Assembly: GCF_016653405.1 (NCBI RefSeq) | Contig: NZ_NHSN01000017.1 | Location: 62,001 to 126,000, forward strand | Reading direction: 5' to 3' | Source of the DNA: Halorhodospira halophila | GTDB taxonomy: Bacteria > Pseudomonadota > Gammaproteobacteria > Nitrococcales > Halorhodospiraceae | DNA length: 64,000 bases | Part shown: piece by piece, positions 63,168-64,000 of the stretch | How positions within the stretch are numbered: position 1 is the stretch's first letter | Layout of the letters: every line of letters begins with the position of its first letter | Translations under genes and position numbers: made by a program | The notes under the pieces: model-generated | Told to the model about the DNA's origin: nothing | The model's input: the letters and a program-made list of their open reading frames with translations, nothing else | Databases searched by the model: none

Positions 63168-64000
63168 TTGCGAGTCAACGAACCGGTCACGCAGCGCCGT
63201 GTTGCCGTCTGGGATGGCGCCAACATCCTGTCGACCACCGACTCCCGCGGACGGATCCGCTACATCAACGAGGACTTTGTCCGCATCAGCGGCTACCAAC
63301 CGGACGAACTCATCGGGCAACCCCACAACGTGATCCGTCACCCGGACATGCCGCGGGTGGTGTTCGAGCACATGTGGCAGCGCCTGCAGTCCGGGCAACC
63401 GTGGATGGGGGTGATCAAGAACCGCTGCAAGAACGGCGATCACTACTGGGTTCACGCCTACGCCACGCCCATCCGAGACGATACGGGCAACATCACCGAG
63501 ATCCAGTCGGTGCGTCAGCAGATCGGCGACGAGGCGGTGATCGAGCGGGCCGAACGCGCTTACCGGCGCCTGCGCGCCGCGGAGCCGGACAAGGGCCCCC
63601 TGCCCGCCGGGCTGATCGAACGGCGGCGCCCGGGCGGTGGCGTCTGGCTGGCCGGCGGTGCGCTGGCCGCACTGCTCGGCGTCGCCCTCGGCGCCCTGCT
63701 GCCGGTCGGCACCGGGGGCCAGCTGTCGCTCGGCACCGCCGGCATCGCCGCCCTCGGCGCCGCCGGCCTGCAGGTGCTGAGTCAGCTCCGTGGCGCCCGC
63801 GAGCAGGCCCGAGCGCTGCTCGATGACCCGCTCAGCGAGGCGATCTACCTCGGCCGCCGCGACGATCGAGCGTCGATCCATCTGGCGCTGCTGCACCTCG
63901 CCTCCGAGACCCAGGCCATCGCCAAGCGCCTGGGGGACGACGCCCGCCGCCTCTCCGCAGAGGCCGCCGAGGCCCGCCAGTCGATGCACGCGGTGCGCGA
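63168..64000 (+). CDS. Aer-type PAS receptor/methyl-accepting chemotaxis protein, N-terminal part
   Basis: Open to the right edge (277 codons visible). It starts at a TTG seven bases after AGAGGAGGG. Residues about 15-125 are a PAS domain of the aerotaxis-receptor type (YINEDFVRISGYQPDELIG; HNVIRHPDMPRVVFEHMW; VKNR-type GVIKNRCKNGDHYWV). Residues about 160-205 hold two hydrophobic segments (GVWLAGGALAALLGVALGAL; TAGIAALGAAGLQVL), giving an Aer-like membrane hairpin. The visible C-terminal part enters a helical HAMP/signalling region. The methyl-accepting domain would lie beyond the window. It probably senses redox or oxygen through a flavin. Confidence 0.88.
   Translation, partial: MRVNEPVTQRRVAVWDGANILSTTDSRGRIRYINEDFVRISGYQPDELIGQPHNVIRHPDMPRVVFEHMWQRLQSGQPWMGVIKNRCKNGDHYWVHAYATPIRDDTGNITEIQSVRQQIGDEAVIERAERAYRRLRAAEPDKGPLPAGLIERRRPGGGVWLAGGALAALLGVALGALLPVGTGGQLSLGTAGIAALGAAGLQVLSQLRGAREQARALLDDPLSEAIYLGRRDDRASIHLALLHLASETQAIAKRLGDDARRLSAEAAEARQSMHAVR

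Overview
This 64 kb window is chromosomal DNA from a G+C-rich (about two thirds G+C by eye) halophilic gammaproteobacterium. The best fit is Ectothiorhodospiraceae, close to Halorhodospira; this is inferred, not tested. The grounds are a glycine/sarcosine N-methyltransferase of the Ectothiorhodospira halochloris betaine pathway, acidic proteins, two polyhydroxyalkanoate (PHA) granule-type proteins, a large glycogen locus next to trehalose synthesis, and the gamma-type order rpsU-yqeY-dnaG-rpoD. Genes are tightly packed, with many 4-base ATGA/GTGA overlaps and many GTG or TTG starts. I see no insertion sequences, prophage, CRISPR array or rRNA operon.

Layout. 1-3 kb: edge of an ABC-class ATPase gene, a MocR-type regulator, the betaine-pathway methyltransferase and a small membrane-associated protein. 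3-7.7 kb (minus): acuI-prpB-prpC-prpD, a route for acrylyl-CoA/propionyl-CoA through the methylcitrate cycle. 7.9-15.5 kb (plus): a five-gene peptide/nickel-type ABC importer, whose binding protein looks circularly permuted, followed by a methyltransferase. 15.5-18.3 kb (minus): membrane protein, patatin-like lipase, methyltransferase and META lipoprotein. 18.4-24.1 kb (minus): 2-oxoglutarate dehydrogenase (sucA, sucB, lpd). 24.2-29.4 kb (minus): dtd-hisBHAFE-tatABC. 29.4-29.6 kb (plus): a gap that I read as an unannotated CsrB/RsmZ-type small RNA, with a near-perfect GacA box, seven GGA motifs and a strong terminator. 29.6-36 kb: PHA-associated protein, lipid A-type acyltransferase, rpsU-yqeY-dnaG-rpoD and a tRNA with CAU anticodon. 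36-38.7 kb: yjbQ and a YgiQ-type radical SAM protein.

38.7-49.5 kb is a complete glycogen locus: glgA-glgB (minus), glgC-GH57-malQ (plus) and glgP (minus). 49.6-51.6 kb: cold-shock protein, a phasin behind a palindromic operator, and an arsR-esterase pair behind its own operator. 51.6-54.9 kb: DUF3775 protein, queE, a triple-domain QueD-like protein and an alkaline-phosphatase-superfamily hydrolase. 54.9-60.3 kb (minus): GH15 enzyme, otsA, glk and a GAF histidine kinase. 60.3-64 kb: an AhpD-like protein, a DUF123 protein, a hybrid histidine kinase and the start of an Aer-type receptor cut by the right edge.

Taken together the window covers osmolyte synthesis (betaine, trehalose), carbon storage (glycogen, PHA), central carbon oxidation, and the replication/transcription core. 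The proposed Csr/Rsm small RNA would fit this mix, because the Csr system controls glycogen and storage metabolism in other gammaproteobacteria; that link is inference.
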